Shown one piece after another: positions 5,543 to 13,028 of a DNA stretch of 18,127 nt (position 1 is its first letter; each line of letters starts with the position of its first letter). The DNA is from JBBQNJ01 sp038329845 (GTDB lineage Bacteria > Planctomycetota > Phycisphaerae > Tepidisphaerales > Tepidisphaeraceae). The DNA is taken from positions 1 through 18,127 of the forward strand of contig JBBQNJ010000090.1 of NCBI GenBank assembly GCA_038329845.1, given 5' to 3'. The position numbers and the translations under genes were made by a program. The notes under the pieces are model-generated. The model worked only from the letters and a program-made list of their open reading frames with translations, ran no database searches and was not told the DNA's origin.

Positions 5543-7183
5543 ATGGCAATCCGCGAGGGAGAACTGGCGCATCGGGAAGGCTCGGCGGTGCAGGTGCGCC
5601 CCGAGGCGATCCGCGCCCGCTGGACGATCGACGAGGGATTGCTCAGCGCCGATGACCACGAGGTGCGCTGCATCGTGAGCTGCGGACTGCGCGTTCTGGA
5701 CGATCCGACCGAGCGACGCATGTTCACCGAGACATTCCTAAGCGCATCGGACTCGGCGCCGATCAGCGTGGTGATCGAGCATTTCAGGCCCGCCTTGCAA
5801 TCGGCGATCGGGAAGACGGCGCGTTCGCTTGCGGTCGATGCGCTGTTGAGCGATGCCGCACGACAGCCGGTGTTGGAGGCGGTCAAGTCGGCGCTGGGAC
5901 GGGTGGGGTTCTCCTGCGGGATCGAGGCGCTGTCGCCGTATGAACTCGAGATGGAAAGCCCGACGCTTCGGCGGGAACGACTGGACTTGATGGAGCGGCA
6001 GATCGCCGAGCGCCGGGCCGCGGGCGAACTGGAACAGATGCGTCGGGCGGGGGACTTGCTGGGGCAGTTCAACCAGATTCGCACCGCATCGCCGGAGCTT
6101 TCGCCCGGACAGGTGCTTGGCAGGCTCAGCCCGCGAGATCAGGCATCGGTGCTGCGCACCTTGCTGATGTCGCAGGCGCGCGAGGATCAGGCCGAGCTGT
6201 TCCTGGTTTCCGGGCCGTCGCTGGCCCGGGTGGATTTCTCGGCGGCGTCGGCGCCGATCGTGCGGCGGCTGGAGATCCCCGAGTCGCTGGGGCCGCTGCG
6301 CAGCGTACAGCCAGCGCGGATCGACGGGGAGCGGTGGCTGTTGATCGGGGCCCGCTCGGGCATGATGGTCGTCGATCCGGCCGATAGCTCGCCGGAGGCG
6401 ATCGCGTGTTATGCCGATCCCGGGATCGACACGGCGATGGGGTTCAGCCAGTGCGTCGCCTGGCACGATCAGTTGTGGGCCTGTCATGCCGATGGGGGAA
6501 TCGTGGCGTGGAACCGGGAGGGGGATCGCCAGCGGCCGGCGCTGGCGGTGCGGCCGTTTCAGCTTCCGGCCTCCACAGCGCTGCAGGCACCCGGCGGCGG
6601 CGACAGCGCGCGGCTCTCGGGCGGATCGTCGAGTTCGATCCGGACCCGTCCGGCCTCGGTGCGGAACCTGTTGATCGCCGGGGATGCAGCGCTGGTGTTC
6701 AGCGTGGGCGAGCAGTTGTTGTCGGTGGACCGCATGGGCGGGATCGCGCTGGCGGCGGGAGAGCCGCAGTCCCAGATCGTTGCCATTGTCGATGATGATG
6801 ATCTTCATTTCGTGGTGGCGCACGAGGACGGGCAGGTGGTTCGCCGCCGCCGGCGCGGCTTGGAAATCATCTCGATTCAGCGCCGAGCGGGCCGAGTGAC
6901 ATCGGCCGGTTCGATGCCGTGGATGGGCCAGCGGCGTGTGCTGCTGGTGAGCGGTGACGGTCCGGTGCTGTGCCTGTCGTCGGACGATCCGCTGATCACG
7001 CAGTACCTGTCGAACTATCGCGGGTTACGCATGGCCGCGGGCAGCGCGGGGCTGATCGTGGCGGTCTGCCCGGATCGGCAGCGCTTGATCGCCTGGCGTC
7101 CCTGGGAACCCGATGCGCCGATCGGCGAGGCGCATGTGATCCCCATCACGCGCCATCGCGTGGCCGATATCGCCTTTGCCTAA
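5543..7183 (+). CDS. SPFH-like domain fused to a C-terminal beta-propeller (uncharacterised)
   Basis: A protein of 546 residues without signal peptide or membrane helix. Residues about 20-165 resemble an SPFH/prohibitin-type domain: a strand-rich start, VLDDPTERR, then PALQSAIGKTARSLAVDALL and GFSCGIEALSPYELEMESP. A charged helical segment (about 140-205; RRERLDLMERQIAERRAAGE) follows, as after SPFH domains. From about 210 to the end, recurring strand sets such as WLLIGARSGMMVVDP, LWACHADGGIVAWNRE and RRVLLVSGDGPVLCLSSDD suggest a five- to seven-bladed propeller, interrupted near 345-368 by a Gly/Ser-rich insert. Function unknown; a scaffold with a protein- or ligand-binding propeller is an inference. 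ATG 5543 is preferred over 5537 because AGAAGG (5529-5533 region) is 9 nt away. It follows the antiporter and converges on ppa. Confidence 0.75.
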   Translation: MAIREGELAHREGSAVQVRPEAIRARWTIDEGLLSADDHEVRCIVSCGLRVLDDPTERRMFTETFLSASDSAPISVVIEHFRPALQSAIGKTARSLAVDALLSDAARQPVLEAVKSALGRVGFSCGIEALSPYELEMESPTLRRERLDLMERQIAERRAAGELEQMRRAGDLLGQFNQIRTASPELSPGQVLGRLSPRDQASVLRTLLMSQAREDQAELFLVSGPSLARVDFSAASAPIVRRLEIPESLGPLRSVQPARIDGERWLLIGARSGMMVVDPADSSPEAIACYADPGIDTAMGFSQCVAWHDQLWACHADGGIVAWNREGDRQRPALAVRPFQLPASTALQAPGGGDSARLSGGSSSSIRTRPASVRNLLIAGDAALVFSVGEQLLSVDRMGGIALAAGEPQSQIVAIVDDDDLHFVVAHEDGQVVRRRRRGLEIISIQRRAGRVTSAGSMPWMGQRRVLLVSGDGPVLCLSSDDPLITQYLSNYRGLRMAAGSAGLIVAVCPDRQRLIAWRPWEPDAPIGEAHVIPITRHRVADIAFA

Positions 7184-7189
7184 AAGGCG
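7171..7189. terminator. Hairpin at the convergent junction, overlapping a stop codon
   Basis: CGCCTTT (7171-7177), loop of 5, AAAGGCG (7183-7189). The stem includes the last codons and TAA of the SPFH/propeller gene and ends 14 bp before the ppa stop. No U-run follows on either strand, so bidirectional termination is plausible but not proven. Confidence 0.45.
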
Positions 7190-7203
7190 CCCGCCCGATG
7201 GGA

Positions 7204-7746
7204 TCAGCGGAATCCCTTTCGCCGCTGCTGCGAGTAGCGGGCCAGGGCATCCTCGATGATCGGATACGCCTTGCTGGTGGGCTGGATTTCATCGACCTCG
7301 ACGGCCTTGCCCTCGAGGGTTTTGTAGTCCTGGAAAAAGCGCTGCAGCATTCGCATTCGATGCGGGGGCATGTCGTGCGCTTCATGATACGAGTTGAACT
7401 CCGGATCGTCGGTGGCGATGGCGATGATCTTGTGGTCCTTTTTCCCGGCATCCACCATGGTCATCAGCCCGATGGTGCGGGCGTGGATCAGGGTCAGCGG
7501 GACGACTGTTTCCTGGCAGAAGACCAGCACGTCCAGGGGATCGTCGTCTTCGGCCAGCGTCTGGGGGACGAACCCGTAATTCGCCGGGTAATAGGCCGCG
7601 GAATAGAGCACGCGGTCCAGCTTGATCAACCCGCTGGACTTATCCAGCTCGTATTTCACGCTCGATCCGAAGGGGATTTCAATAACGGCGTTGAATTCCT
7701 GGGGGATATTCTCGCCGGGCGTTACATCGTGCCAAGGATGGATCAT
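7204..7746 (-). CDS. ppa: Inorganic pyrophosphatase, family I
   Basis: A 180-residue cytoplasmic enzyme that hydrolyses pyrophosphate to two phosphates with Mg2+, pulling biosynthetic reactions forward. The family I signature D-D-D-P-L-D (67-72) lies in AEDDDPLDVLVF. Other conserved parts are EIPFGSSVKYELDK (about 23-36), YPANYGFVPQT (53-63) and DAGKKDHKIIAI (99-110) with a Lys/Asp pair of the active site. Length is typical of bacterial hexameric forms. The frame opens at a TTG (7752) two codons upstream; ATG 7746 is preferred. The SD is weak. It is transcribed toward the SPFH/propeller gene, with only 20 bp between stop codons. Confidence 0.95.
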   Translation of the reverse strand: MIHPWHDVTPGENIPQEFNAVIEIPFGSSVKYELDKSSGLIKLDRVLYSAAYYPANYGFVPQTLAEDDDPLDVLVFCQETVVPLTLIHARTIGLMTMVDAGKKDHKIIAIATDDPEFNSYHEAHDMPPHRMRMLQRFFQDYKTLEGKAVEVDEIQPTSKAYPIIEDALARYSQQRRKGFR

Positions 7747-7930
7747 CGTCAACTGTCTCGCGGTGAAGGGTCTATTTCAGTGTTAATTCGCCGGATCGGG
7801 CCAAGCCGCTCGCCCAAACCACGGCGGGCGCGTGAATGGATGGTATCGGCTCCATCAGCCGCTCCTCGGGAGCGCTGCGTCATGGCCGCGAGGCATTGTA
7901 GCGGCCCGGGATCGCGGGGAAAGCGCCGGA

Positions 7931-8245
7931 TCAATGTCGTTTGGCGAAGAACGTTTTGATCGAATCGTAAATGTCGTCCTTGGCATTGACCCGGCTGGTG
8001 AGGACTTTGGGATCGTTGTGCAGATGCTCGTGCAGGACGTTGATGAAGTTGCCCGAGCCGTAGGCGCTGGCGACCTGGCAGTATCCGAACAAGTTGCACT
8101 GGGGAAGAAGCTGGTCGATCCAGAGCGACTCGAGGCGGACCAGTTCCTTCTGCTCTTCTACGTTGCCATGATGTGCGTCTTGCCGGCGTGGACCCGCCGG
8201 CGAGGCCAGGGCCGTCGCGGCGTTGACCGGCCGGGCGGCATCCAT
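7931..8245 (-). CDS. Conserved-looking small protein of unknown function
   Basis: A 104-residue protein that I do not recognise. The N-terminal 30 residues are Ala/Pro/Arg-rich and probably disordered; from about 30 on it looks folded: VEEQKELVRLESLWIDQLL, then FGYCQVASAYGSGNFINVL and a His-rich segment (HEHLHND), ending in FFAKRH. Codon third positions are strongly G/C, as in the surrounding true genes, and the opposite-strand frame would give proS an implausible 143-residue extension. ATG 8245 has GAGGGA (complement of 8255-8260) 9 nt upstream. It faces proS with only 15 bp between start codons. The His and Cys residues might bind metal, but this is speculation. Confidence 0.7.
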   Translation of the reverse strand: MDAARPVNAATALASPAGPRRQDAHHGNVEEQKELVRLESLWIDQLLPQCNLFGYCQVASAYGSGNFINVLHEHLHNDPKVLTSRVNAKDDIYDSIKTFFAKRH

Positions 8246-8250
8246 AGGCT
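8245..8250 (+). promoter_or_regulatory. Possible -10 element (TAGGCT) of proS
   Basis: TAGGCT ends 10 nt before ATG 8261, matching the geometry seen before other SD-less genes in this window. It overlaps the start codon of the opposing small gene, so the two promoters would lie within each other's coding sequence. Confidence 0.25.
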
Positions 8251-8260
8251 AGTGTCCCTC

Positions 8261-9802
8261 ATGGCCAAGAACATTAAGTCGCGGGCGCAGGATTATTCGC
8301 AGTGGTATCTCGACGTGATCAAGGCGGCCCAGCTCGCCGATCACGCGCCGGTGCGCGGGTGCATGGTCATCCGTCCCGACGGGTATGCGATCTGGGAATC
8401 GATCCAGCGCGATCTCGATCGGCGGTTCAAACAGACCGGGCACGTCAACGCCTATTTTCCGCTGCTGATCCCGCAGAGTTTTCTGGCCAAAGAGGCGCAG
8501 CATGTCGAGGGATTCGCCATGGAATGTGCCGTGGTGACCCACTCGCGGCTGGAGAAGGATCCGGACAAGCCGGGCCTGCGCCCGGCCTCGCCGCTCGATG
8601 AGCCGCTGGTCATCCGCCCGACCAGCGAAACGGTCATCGGGCACATGTACGCCCAGTGGATCCAGAGCTACCGCGACCTGCCGATCCTCATCAACCAGTG
8701 GGCCAACGTGATGCGATGGGAGCTGCGCACGCGGCTGTTCCTGCGCACGGCGGAGTTTCTCTGGCAGGAAGGCCACACCGCCCACGAGACGGCCGAGGAG
8801 GCGCAGGCCGAGACACTGGCGATGCTGGATGTGTACGCCGCGTTTGCCGAGGAATTTCTGGCGATCCCGGTGATCAAGGGGCGAAAGACCGACGCCGAGA
8901 AGTTTCCCGGTGCCGATGTGACCTACGCGATCGAAGCGTTGATGCAGGACGGCAAGGCGCTGCAAGCCGGGACCAGCCATAATCTGGGTCAGAATTTCGC
9001 CCGCGCGTTCGAGATCAAGTTCCTGGGGCGCGATCAGAAGCAGGACTTCTGCTGGACGACGAGTTGGGGCGTCAGCACGCGGCTGATCGGGGCGTTGATC
9101 ATGGCCCACAGCGACGATGATGGGTTGGTGCTTCCGCCGCGGGTTGCGCCCGATGTGCTGGCGATCGTCCCGATCTACAAGGGCGCCGAGGAGGAGAAAA
9201 CCGTCCGCCAGGCCATCGCGGGGCTGCTGGAGCGGCTGGTTGGCGCGGATGAACTCGCCGCCGGCGCCAAGCGCCCGGGGCGCGATGGGATCGAGCGGTA
9301 TTTCTTCAATCCCCTCACCCATCAGCGGATCGTGGTGGACTGGCGCGACGCCCGCCCGGGTGACAAACAGTATCACTGGGAGCAGCGCGGCGTCCCGTTT
9401 CGATTCGAGGTCGGCCCGCGCGACGTGCAGGCGGGAAACGTCGTCGTCAAACGCCGGTGCGATCGCGGCAAGGAGGTCCTTCCCGCCGCGACGATCACCG
9501 CCGAGTGGTTGACGGGCAAGCTGGATGAGGTGCAGGCGATGATGCTCGCCAAGGCCACGGCGTTCCGCGATGAGAACACCCGCGATGCATCGAGTTACGA
9601 TGAACTCAAGTCGATTCTCGCGGAAAAGGCCGGTTTCGTCCGCTGCTGGTTCAAACCCGGGCGCGACGCGGAAGCGAAGATCAAGGAGCAGACCAAGGCG
9701 ACCGTGCGGGTGATCCCCTTCGACCCACCCCGCGGTTCCGGCCAGTGTATCTTCAGCGGCGAGCCGACCGACACCCAGGTGATCTTCGCCCAGGCGTACT
9801 GA
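8261..9802 (+). CDS. proS: Prolyl-tRNA synthetase, archaeal/eukaryotic type (type 3)
   Basis: A 513-residue class II aminoacyl-tRNA synthetase that charges tRNA-Pro in the cytoplasm. Diagnostic segments: RPTSETVIG (119-127), motif 2 LRTAEFLWQEGHTAH (161-175), AGTSHNLGQNF (236-246), motif 3 GVSTRLIGALIM (270-281) and HSDDDGLVLPP (283-293). An anticodon-binding domain follows to about 400, and then the type-3 C-terminal domain ending in the conserved Tyr (FAQAY). There is no bacterial-type editing (INS) domain between motifs 2 and 3. In the C-terminal zinc module only C in GQCIFSG and a Cys in FVRCWF remain, so the four-Cys site is not intact. The frame is open back to 7832, but homology begins at MAKNIKSRAQDYSQWY, so ATG 8261 is chosen. 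No SD. Confidence 0.95.
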   Translation: MAKNIKSRAQDYSQWYLDVIKAAQLADHAPVRGCMVIRPDGYAIWESIQRDLDRRFKQTGHVNAYFPLLIPQSFLAKEAQHVEGFAMECAVVTHSRLEKDPDKPGLRPASPLDEPLVIRPTSETVIGHMYAQWIQSYRDLPILINQWANVMRWELRTRLFLRTAEFLWQEGHTAHETAEEAQAETLAMLDVYAAFAEEFLAIPVIKGRKTDAEKFPGADVTYAIEALMQDGKALQAGTSHNLGQNFARAFEIKFLGRDQKQDFCWTTSWGVSTRLIGALIMAHSDDDGLVLPPRVAPDVLAIVPIYKGAEEEKTVRQAIAGLLERLVGADELAAGAKRPGRDGIERYFFNPLTHQRIVVDWRDARPGDKQYHWEQRGVPFRFEVGPRDVQAGNVVVKRRCDRGKEVLPAATITAEWLTGKLDEVQAMMLAKATAFRDENTRDASSYDELKSILAEKAGFVRCWFKPGRDAEAKIKEQTKATVRVIPFDPPRGSGQCIFSGEPTDTQVIFAQAY

Positions 9803-9860
9803 TCCACGGTGGGATTATCCGCCCCAGCGGTAAACGCCGGAGGGGGATGCCGGAAGGGAA

Positions 9861-9923
9861 ATCCAGAATACTCCTCGTGGCGATCACATTCCCGGCGGCG
9901 CCCGCTGACGGGATATTCTGGAT
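9861..9923. terminator. Inverted repeat between convergent proS and nuoF
   Basis: ATCCAGAATA (9861-9870) is the exact complement of TATTCTGGAT (9914-9923), with a 43-nt GC-rich interior. GGGAA before and TTTCCC (9930-9935) after extend it with a bulge. Position between two stop codons suggests a shared terminator or a residual mobile-element end. No U-tract is present. Confidence 0.4.
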
Positions 9924-9936
9924 GTCCCGTTTCCCG

Positions 9937-11292
9937 CTATCGCGTGTTGCTGCCCATCGGGGTGGCGACGTTTTGGTTGCCGCGGCGGATCACCAAAGGG
10001 GTGAGGGGCTTGGCATCGGTGGTGCAGCGGGCGGCGAATTCAGGGTAGAATTTGTTGATGAACGTGCGCGTCGCCCAGGCGGTGCCATCGGCCAGGCCGC
10101 AGATGGTCGTTCCTGGCATGATGCCCATGGTTTTCTCCAGTTCCAGCAGCATGTCCAGGTCTTCGACGCGACCGCCGCCATCGACGATCCGGTCGAGGAT
10201 TTTCCGCATCCACGCCGATCCCTCGCGGCACGGCGTGCATTGCCCGCACGACTCGTGGGCGTAGAAGCGCACGCAGTTACGCAGCGCCTCGACCATGTCG
10301 GTGTGTTCGTTCATCACGATCATCCCCGCAGTCCCCAGGCCCAGGCACCCGCCGCGAAATCGAACATCGTCGAAGTCGAGCTTGATGTCGAGCTGATCGG
10401 GGCCTAGCACGCCCATCGAGATACCCCCGCAGATCGCGGCCTTGTAGGCCCCGCCTTTCATCCCGCCGGCAAGGGTGTTGATCGCGTACTCGAGCGTGAT
10501 CCCCAGCTCATCTTCGTAAACGCCGGGGGCGTTGACGTGGCCGCTCATGCCGTACAGCTTGGGACCGGGACTGGTGCGCGTTCCCATCGATTTGAACCAT
10601 TCCGGCCCGCGCTCGATGATGTGCGGCACGCAGCAGAGGGTCTCGACATTGTTGATGACCGTGGGCCGGGCGAAGGCTCCGGCGATCGCCGGGAATGGCG
10701 GCTTATTTCGCGGCCAGCCGCGCTTGCCCTCGAGCGCCTCGAGCAGCCCCGTCTCCTCGCCGCAAATATAGGCCCCGGCGCCGCGATGCACATAGCATTC
10801 GAGCTTACGGCCCGACCCCAGCACCCCGGCAGCGCCGAACACGCCGTGGGCGTAGGCCTCCTTGAGCGCCTGCTCGAGCAGTTTCGCCTGGCGGTGATAT
10901 TCCCCGCGAATGAAGATGTAAGCCACGTCCACCAGCGTGGCCAGGGCGGTGATGGCGATGCCCTCGAGCATCTGATGCGGGTCGTAGTCGATCAGGTAGC
11001 GATCCTTGAACGTCCCCGGCTCGGATTCATCGGCATTGACGGCGAGGTAGTGCGGGCCGGTCTTTTCCTTGGGGATGAACGCCCATTTTTGTCCGGCGCT
11101 GAAACCCGCCCCCCCGCGCCCACGAAGTCCCGATTCCGTCACCGTCTTGATGATGTCGGCGGGCGTCATCTCCATCGCCTGGCGCAGGGCCTTGTAGCCG
11201 CCGCTGGCGACGTAGTCGTCGTACCAGACGATCTTTCGACTGGCAGGATCCTGAGGAATTCGCTTCAACAAGACCGGTTCGGTAAATGCCAT
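9937..11292 (-). CDS. nuoF: NADH-quinone oxidoreductase subunit F
   Basis: A 451-residue flavoprotein of the NADH-input module of respiratory complex I: it binds NADH and FMN and passes electrons to an iron-sulfur cluster. FMN/NAD site sequences are GLRGRGGAGFSAGQKW (55-70), NADESEPGTFKDR (86-98) and GAGAYICGEETGL (171-183). The [4Fe-4S] ligands are C349, C352 and C355 (ESCGQCTPC) and C398 (TICGLADG). Length fits the family. The frame extends to 11382, but the upstream residues are Arg/Cys-rich, unlike NuoF, and overlap the preceding small gene; ATG 11292 is preferred although its SD is weak (GAAG). It ends the minus-strand run and converges on proS. No nuoG follows. Confidence 0.95.
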   Translation of the reverse strand: MAFTEPVLLKRIPQDPASRKIVWYDDYVASGGYKALRQAMEMTPADIIKTVTESGLRGRGGAGFSAGQKWAFIPKEKTGPHYLAVNADESEPGTFKDRYLIDYDPHQMLEGIAITALATLVDVAYIFIRGEYHRQAKLLEQALKEAYAHGVFGAAGVLGSGRKLECYVHRGAGAYICGEETGLLEALEGKRGWPRNKPPFPAIAGAFARPTVINNVETLCCVPHIIERGPEWFKSMGTRTSPGPKLYGMSGHVNAPGVYEDELGITLEYAINTLAGGMKGGAYKAAICGGISMGVLGPDQLDIKLDFDDVRFRGGCLGLGTAGMIVMNEHTDMVEALRNCVRFYAHESCGQCTPCREGSAWMRKILDRIVDGGGRVEDLDMLLELEKTMGIMPGTTICGLADGTAWATRTFINKFYPEFAARCTTDAKPLTPLVIRRGNQNVATPMGSNTR

Positions 11293-11338
11293 GTTCGCTT
11301 CAGCGCTTAGACCCCGGCGGCCGCGACAGCGTGAGGGT

Positions 11339-11569
11339 TCACACATCGCGGCGCAAGTCCTCGATCGCTTCCTTTCCTGCAATCACTTCGTCAATCGTCG
11401 TTCGCCGCAGCGTCAAGTCCGATCGCCGCGGATGCGCTGTCTCTTTCATCGTGCGGCGTCGAGCGATCACCCGGGGAGAATCCACCGGGGTCGCCACCGC
11501 CTTCTTCACGTAGCCGATCTGCCGGCCCAGCCATCCCATCAGGCCTTTTCCGGGTTTCTGTTTCGGCAT
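11339..11569 (-). CDS. Small basic protein (76 aa) of unknown function inside the nuo run
   Basis: A 76-residue protein starting MPKQKPGKGLMGWLGRQIGY, then VKKAVATP, an Arg-rich middle (VIARRRTMKE) and the acidic-ended tail LRRTTIDEVIAG. The N-terminal stretch could form an amphipathic helix (GWLGRQIGYVKKAV) that touches the membrane. I do not recognise a named family. Support for a real gene: codon usage like its neighbours, and a snug fit between the phosphatase stop (30 bp upstream) and nuoF (46 bp downstream) on the same strand. It could be an assembly or accessory factor for complex I, but that is inferred from position only. The SD is weak. Confidence 0.6.
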   Translation of the reverse strand: MPKQKPGKGLMGWLGRQIGYVKKAVATPVDSPRVIARRRTMKETAHPRRSDLTLRRTTIDEVIAGKEAIEDLRRDV

Positions 11570-11599
11570 CGCTCGATTCCGATCCCCGCGCCGCGGCTT

Positions 11600-12220
11600 T
11601 CATTCACTCGACGGCGCCAGCGTCTGGGTGACTTCCCGCTTGACCGGATCATACACATCGATGAACCGCTTGATATCCCCGACCGTGCGCTCGCTGTGCC
11701 CGAAGGTCTCGAGCTGATTCTTGGCGCGATCCTTGTCCCATTTCAGCACCGACAATTGATACGCCGCCACCATCATCCCCGTGCGGCGAACCCCCTGGGC
11801 GCAGTGGACCAGCACCGGCTGGCGGCGCGGGTCCTCAACCGTCTTCAAAAACGACTGAACCTGCGCCGTGGTGGGCCAACCGCCGAGGGGAATGGCGATG
11901 TTCACCGCCCGGATGCGGCTGCGCCGCAAAAAATCGGCTTCCAGACTGAACGGCTCTTTTTCGCGCTCGCTGCGATCCAGCAAACTCACCACGGCCTTGG
12001 GCTGAATCGTATTGATCGCCGTATTGAACTCGCGCATCGAGCGCAGCCCGTCGCGGTACAGCACGTTGGGCTGAACCGTCCGCAGGTGATAGGTCTGGAA
12101 ATACTGGCGCCACGCCCACGCGCCGGCGAACGCGACGACTGCGACAATGGCGACGAGGGTCCAGATCATTCGGCGGTTTGGGTGCCGATCAACGGCGACG
12201 CTGGCGGCTGGATCGCTCAC
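11600..12220 (-). CDS. Membrane-anchored tyrosine/dual-specificity-type phosphatase
   Basis: A protein of about 206 residues. A single membrane helix lies at about 18-37 (MIWTLVAIVAVVAFAGAWAW), followed by a phosphatase domain. The Cys-phosphatase P-loop is HCAQGVRRTG, with catalytic Cys about 140 and Arg about 146 (CX5R). The preceding PNVLYRDGLRS, IPLGGWPTTAQV and PVLVHC segments match the DSP/PTP-like family that includes NAD-kinase-fused phosphatases. The catalytic domain's side of the membrane is not determined. The substrate may be a phosphoprotein or a small phosphate ester. The frame starts with TTG at 12229, overlapping the nuoE stop (TTGA), but AGGG is too close to it; GTG 12220, about 10 nt from AGGG, is the better start. 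Translational coupling to nuoE is likely. Confidence 0.85.
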   Translation of the reverse strand: MSDPAASVAVDRHPNRRMIWTLVAIVAVVAFAGAWAWRQYFQTYHLRTVQPNVLYRDGLRSMREFNTAINTIQPKAVVSLLDRSEREKEPFSLEADFLRRSRIRAVNIAIPLGGWPTTAQVQSFLKTVEDPRRQPVLVHCAQGVRRTGMMVAAYQLSVLKWDKDRAKNQLETFGHSERTVGDIKRFIDVYDPVKREVTQTLAPSSE

Positions 12221-12225
12221 GAACT

Positions 12226-12834
12226 TCAATCCCTGTGCCCATTTCCCGACGATGAATGATCCGATGATGCTTCATCCCACGTCACCGTCGGATCCCGATA
12301 TTGATGCGGATCGGCCGGCAGGGCGCCGATGATTCGGTCGAGCTTCTCGATCGTCAGATCCTCGTGCAGCACCTCGTTGCACATCATCACCGGTGCCGTC
12401 CCGCACGAACCGAGGCACTCGAGTTCGATCAGCGTGAATCGCCCATCGGCGGTCGTCTCCCCGACATCGATCTCCAGCTTGCGCTTGAGATGCTCGGTCA
12501 GCGAACGGCTGGCGCAGATTTCGCACGACAGCGAGCGGCAGACTTGGAGCAGATACTGCCCCTTGGGCTTGAGCCAGTACTCCTCGTAGAAACTCGCCGT
12601 GTCCAGCACCTCGGCCGGTGCCAGACTTAAAAATTCGGCCGCCTCTTCCAACGCCTGCGGGGGGATCCAGTTGTAGGCGTGTTGAATCGCGTGCAAAACC
12701 GGCAACAAACAGGCCCGGCGGGTCGGGTAGCGATGAAAATACTCCTTCTGCATCGCCTGTTTCATCGCGACGGTGAGATAAGGCTCCACCCGCTTTTCGA
12801 TCCCGCTTCGTCGATCTTCAACCGTCCAAGCCAT
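12226..12834 (-). CDS. nuoE: NADH-quinone oxidoreductase subunit E
   Basis: A 202-residue thioredoxin-like [2Fe-2S] subunit of the complex I NADH module. Cluster ligands are C99 and C104 (VCRSLSC) and C140 and C144 (ECLGSC). Also conserved are the helical N-terminal domain (ACLLPVLHAIQHAYNWIP, 41-58; ASFYEEY, 80-86), VGETTADGRFTL (124-135) and APVMMCNE (147-154). The frame runs upstream to 12951, but those 39 residues are not family-like; ATG 12834 gives a normal N-terminus. The Ser/His-rich tail (DEASSDHSSSGNGHRD) extends past the domain. Its stop overlaps the frame of the phosphatase gene, followed by a small gene and nuoF. Confidence 0.94.
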   Translation of the reverse strand: MAWTVEDRRSGIEKRVEPYLTVAMKQAMQKEYFHRYPTRRACLLPVLHAIQHAYNWIPPQALEEAAEFLSLAPAEVLDTASFYEEYWLKPKGQYLLQVCRSLSCEICASRSLTEHLKRKLEIDVGETTADGRFTLIELECLGSCGTAPVMMCNEVLHEDLTIEKLDRIIGALPADPHQYRDPTVTWDEASSDHSSSGNGHRD

Positions 12835-13028
12835 AGTCAAAGCACCCGCCAAAAAGTCTTCGTCTGGAACTCTCTCCGCCCGCACATCCCCTGCGAGTGC
12901 GAATCCTAGCCGACCGCCGTCGAACGGTCCACGGGGCGACGGCGCTGGCAAAATCGTGAGGATCTTAGGAGGAATCCCAGGAAGAAAGTCCTGAAGCGAT
13001 TTCCCGTCGTCTCGGACGATGGTTGGCT

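Noticed and set aside
5738..6823. 361-codon minus-strand frame
   Set aside because: Antisense to the SPFH/propeller gene; His/Arg/Gln-rich without domain-like hydrophobic pattern.
7832..8260. 143-codon N-terminal extension of proS
   Set aside because: ProRS similarity begins at MAKNIKSRAQDYSQWY; the extension is antisense to the 104-aa protein.
8249..9376. 375-codon open frame on the minus strand
   Set aside because: It is antisense to proS, whose motifs are unmistakable; long antisense frames are expected in GC-rich genes.
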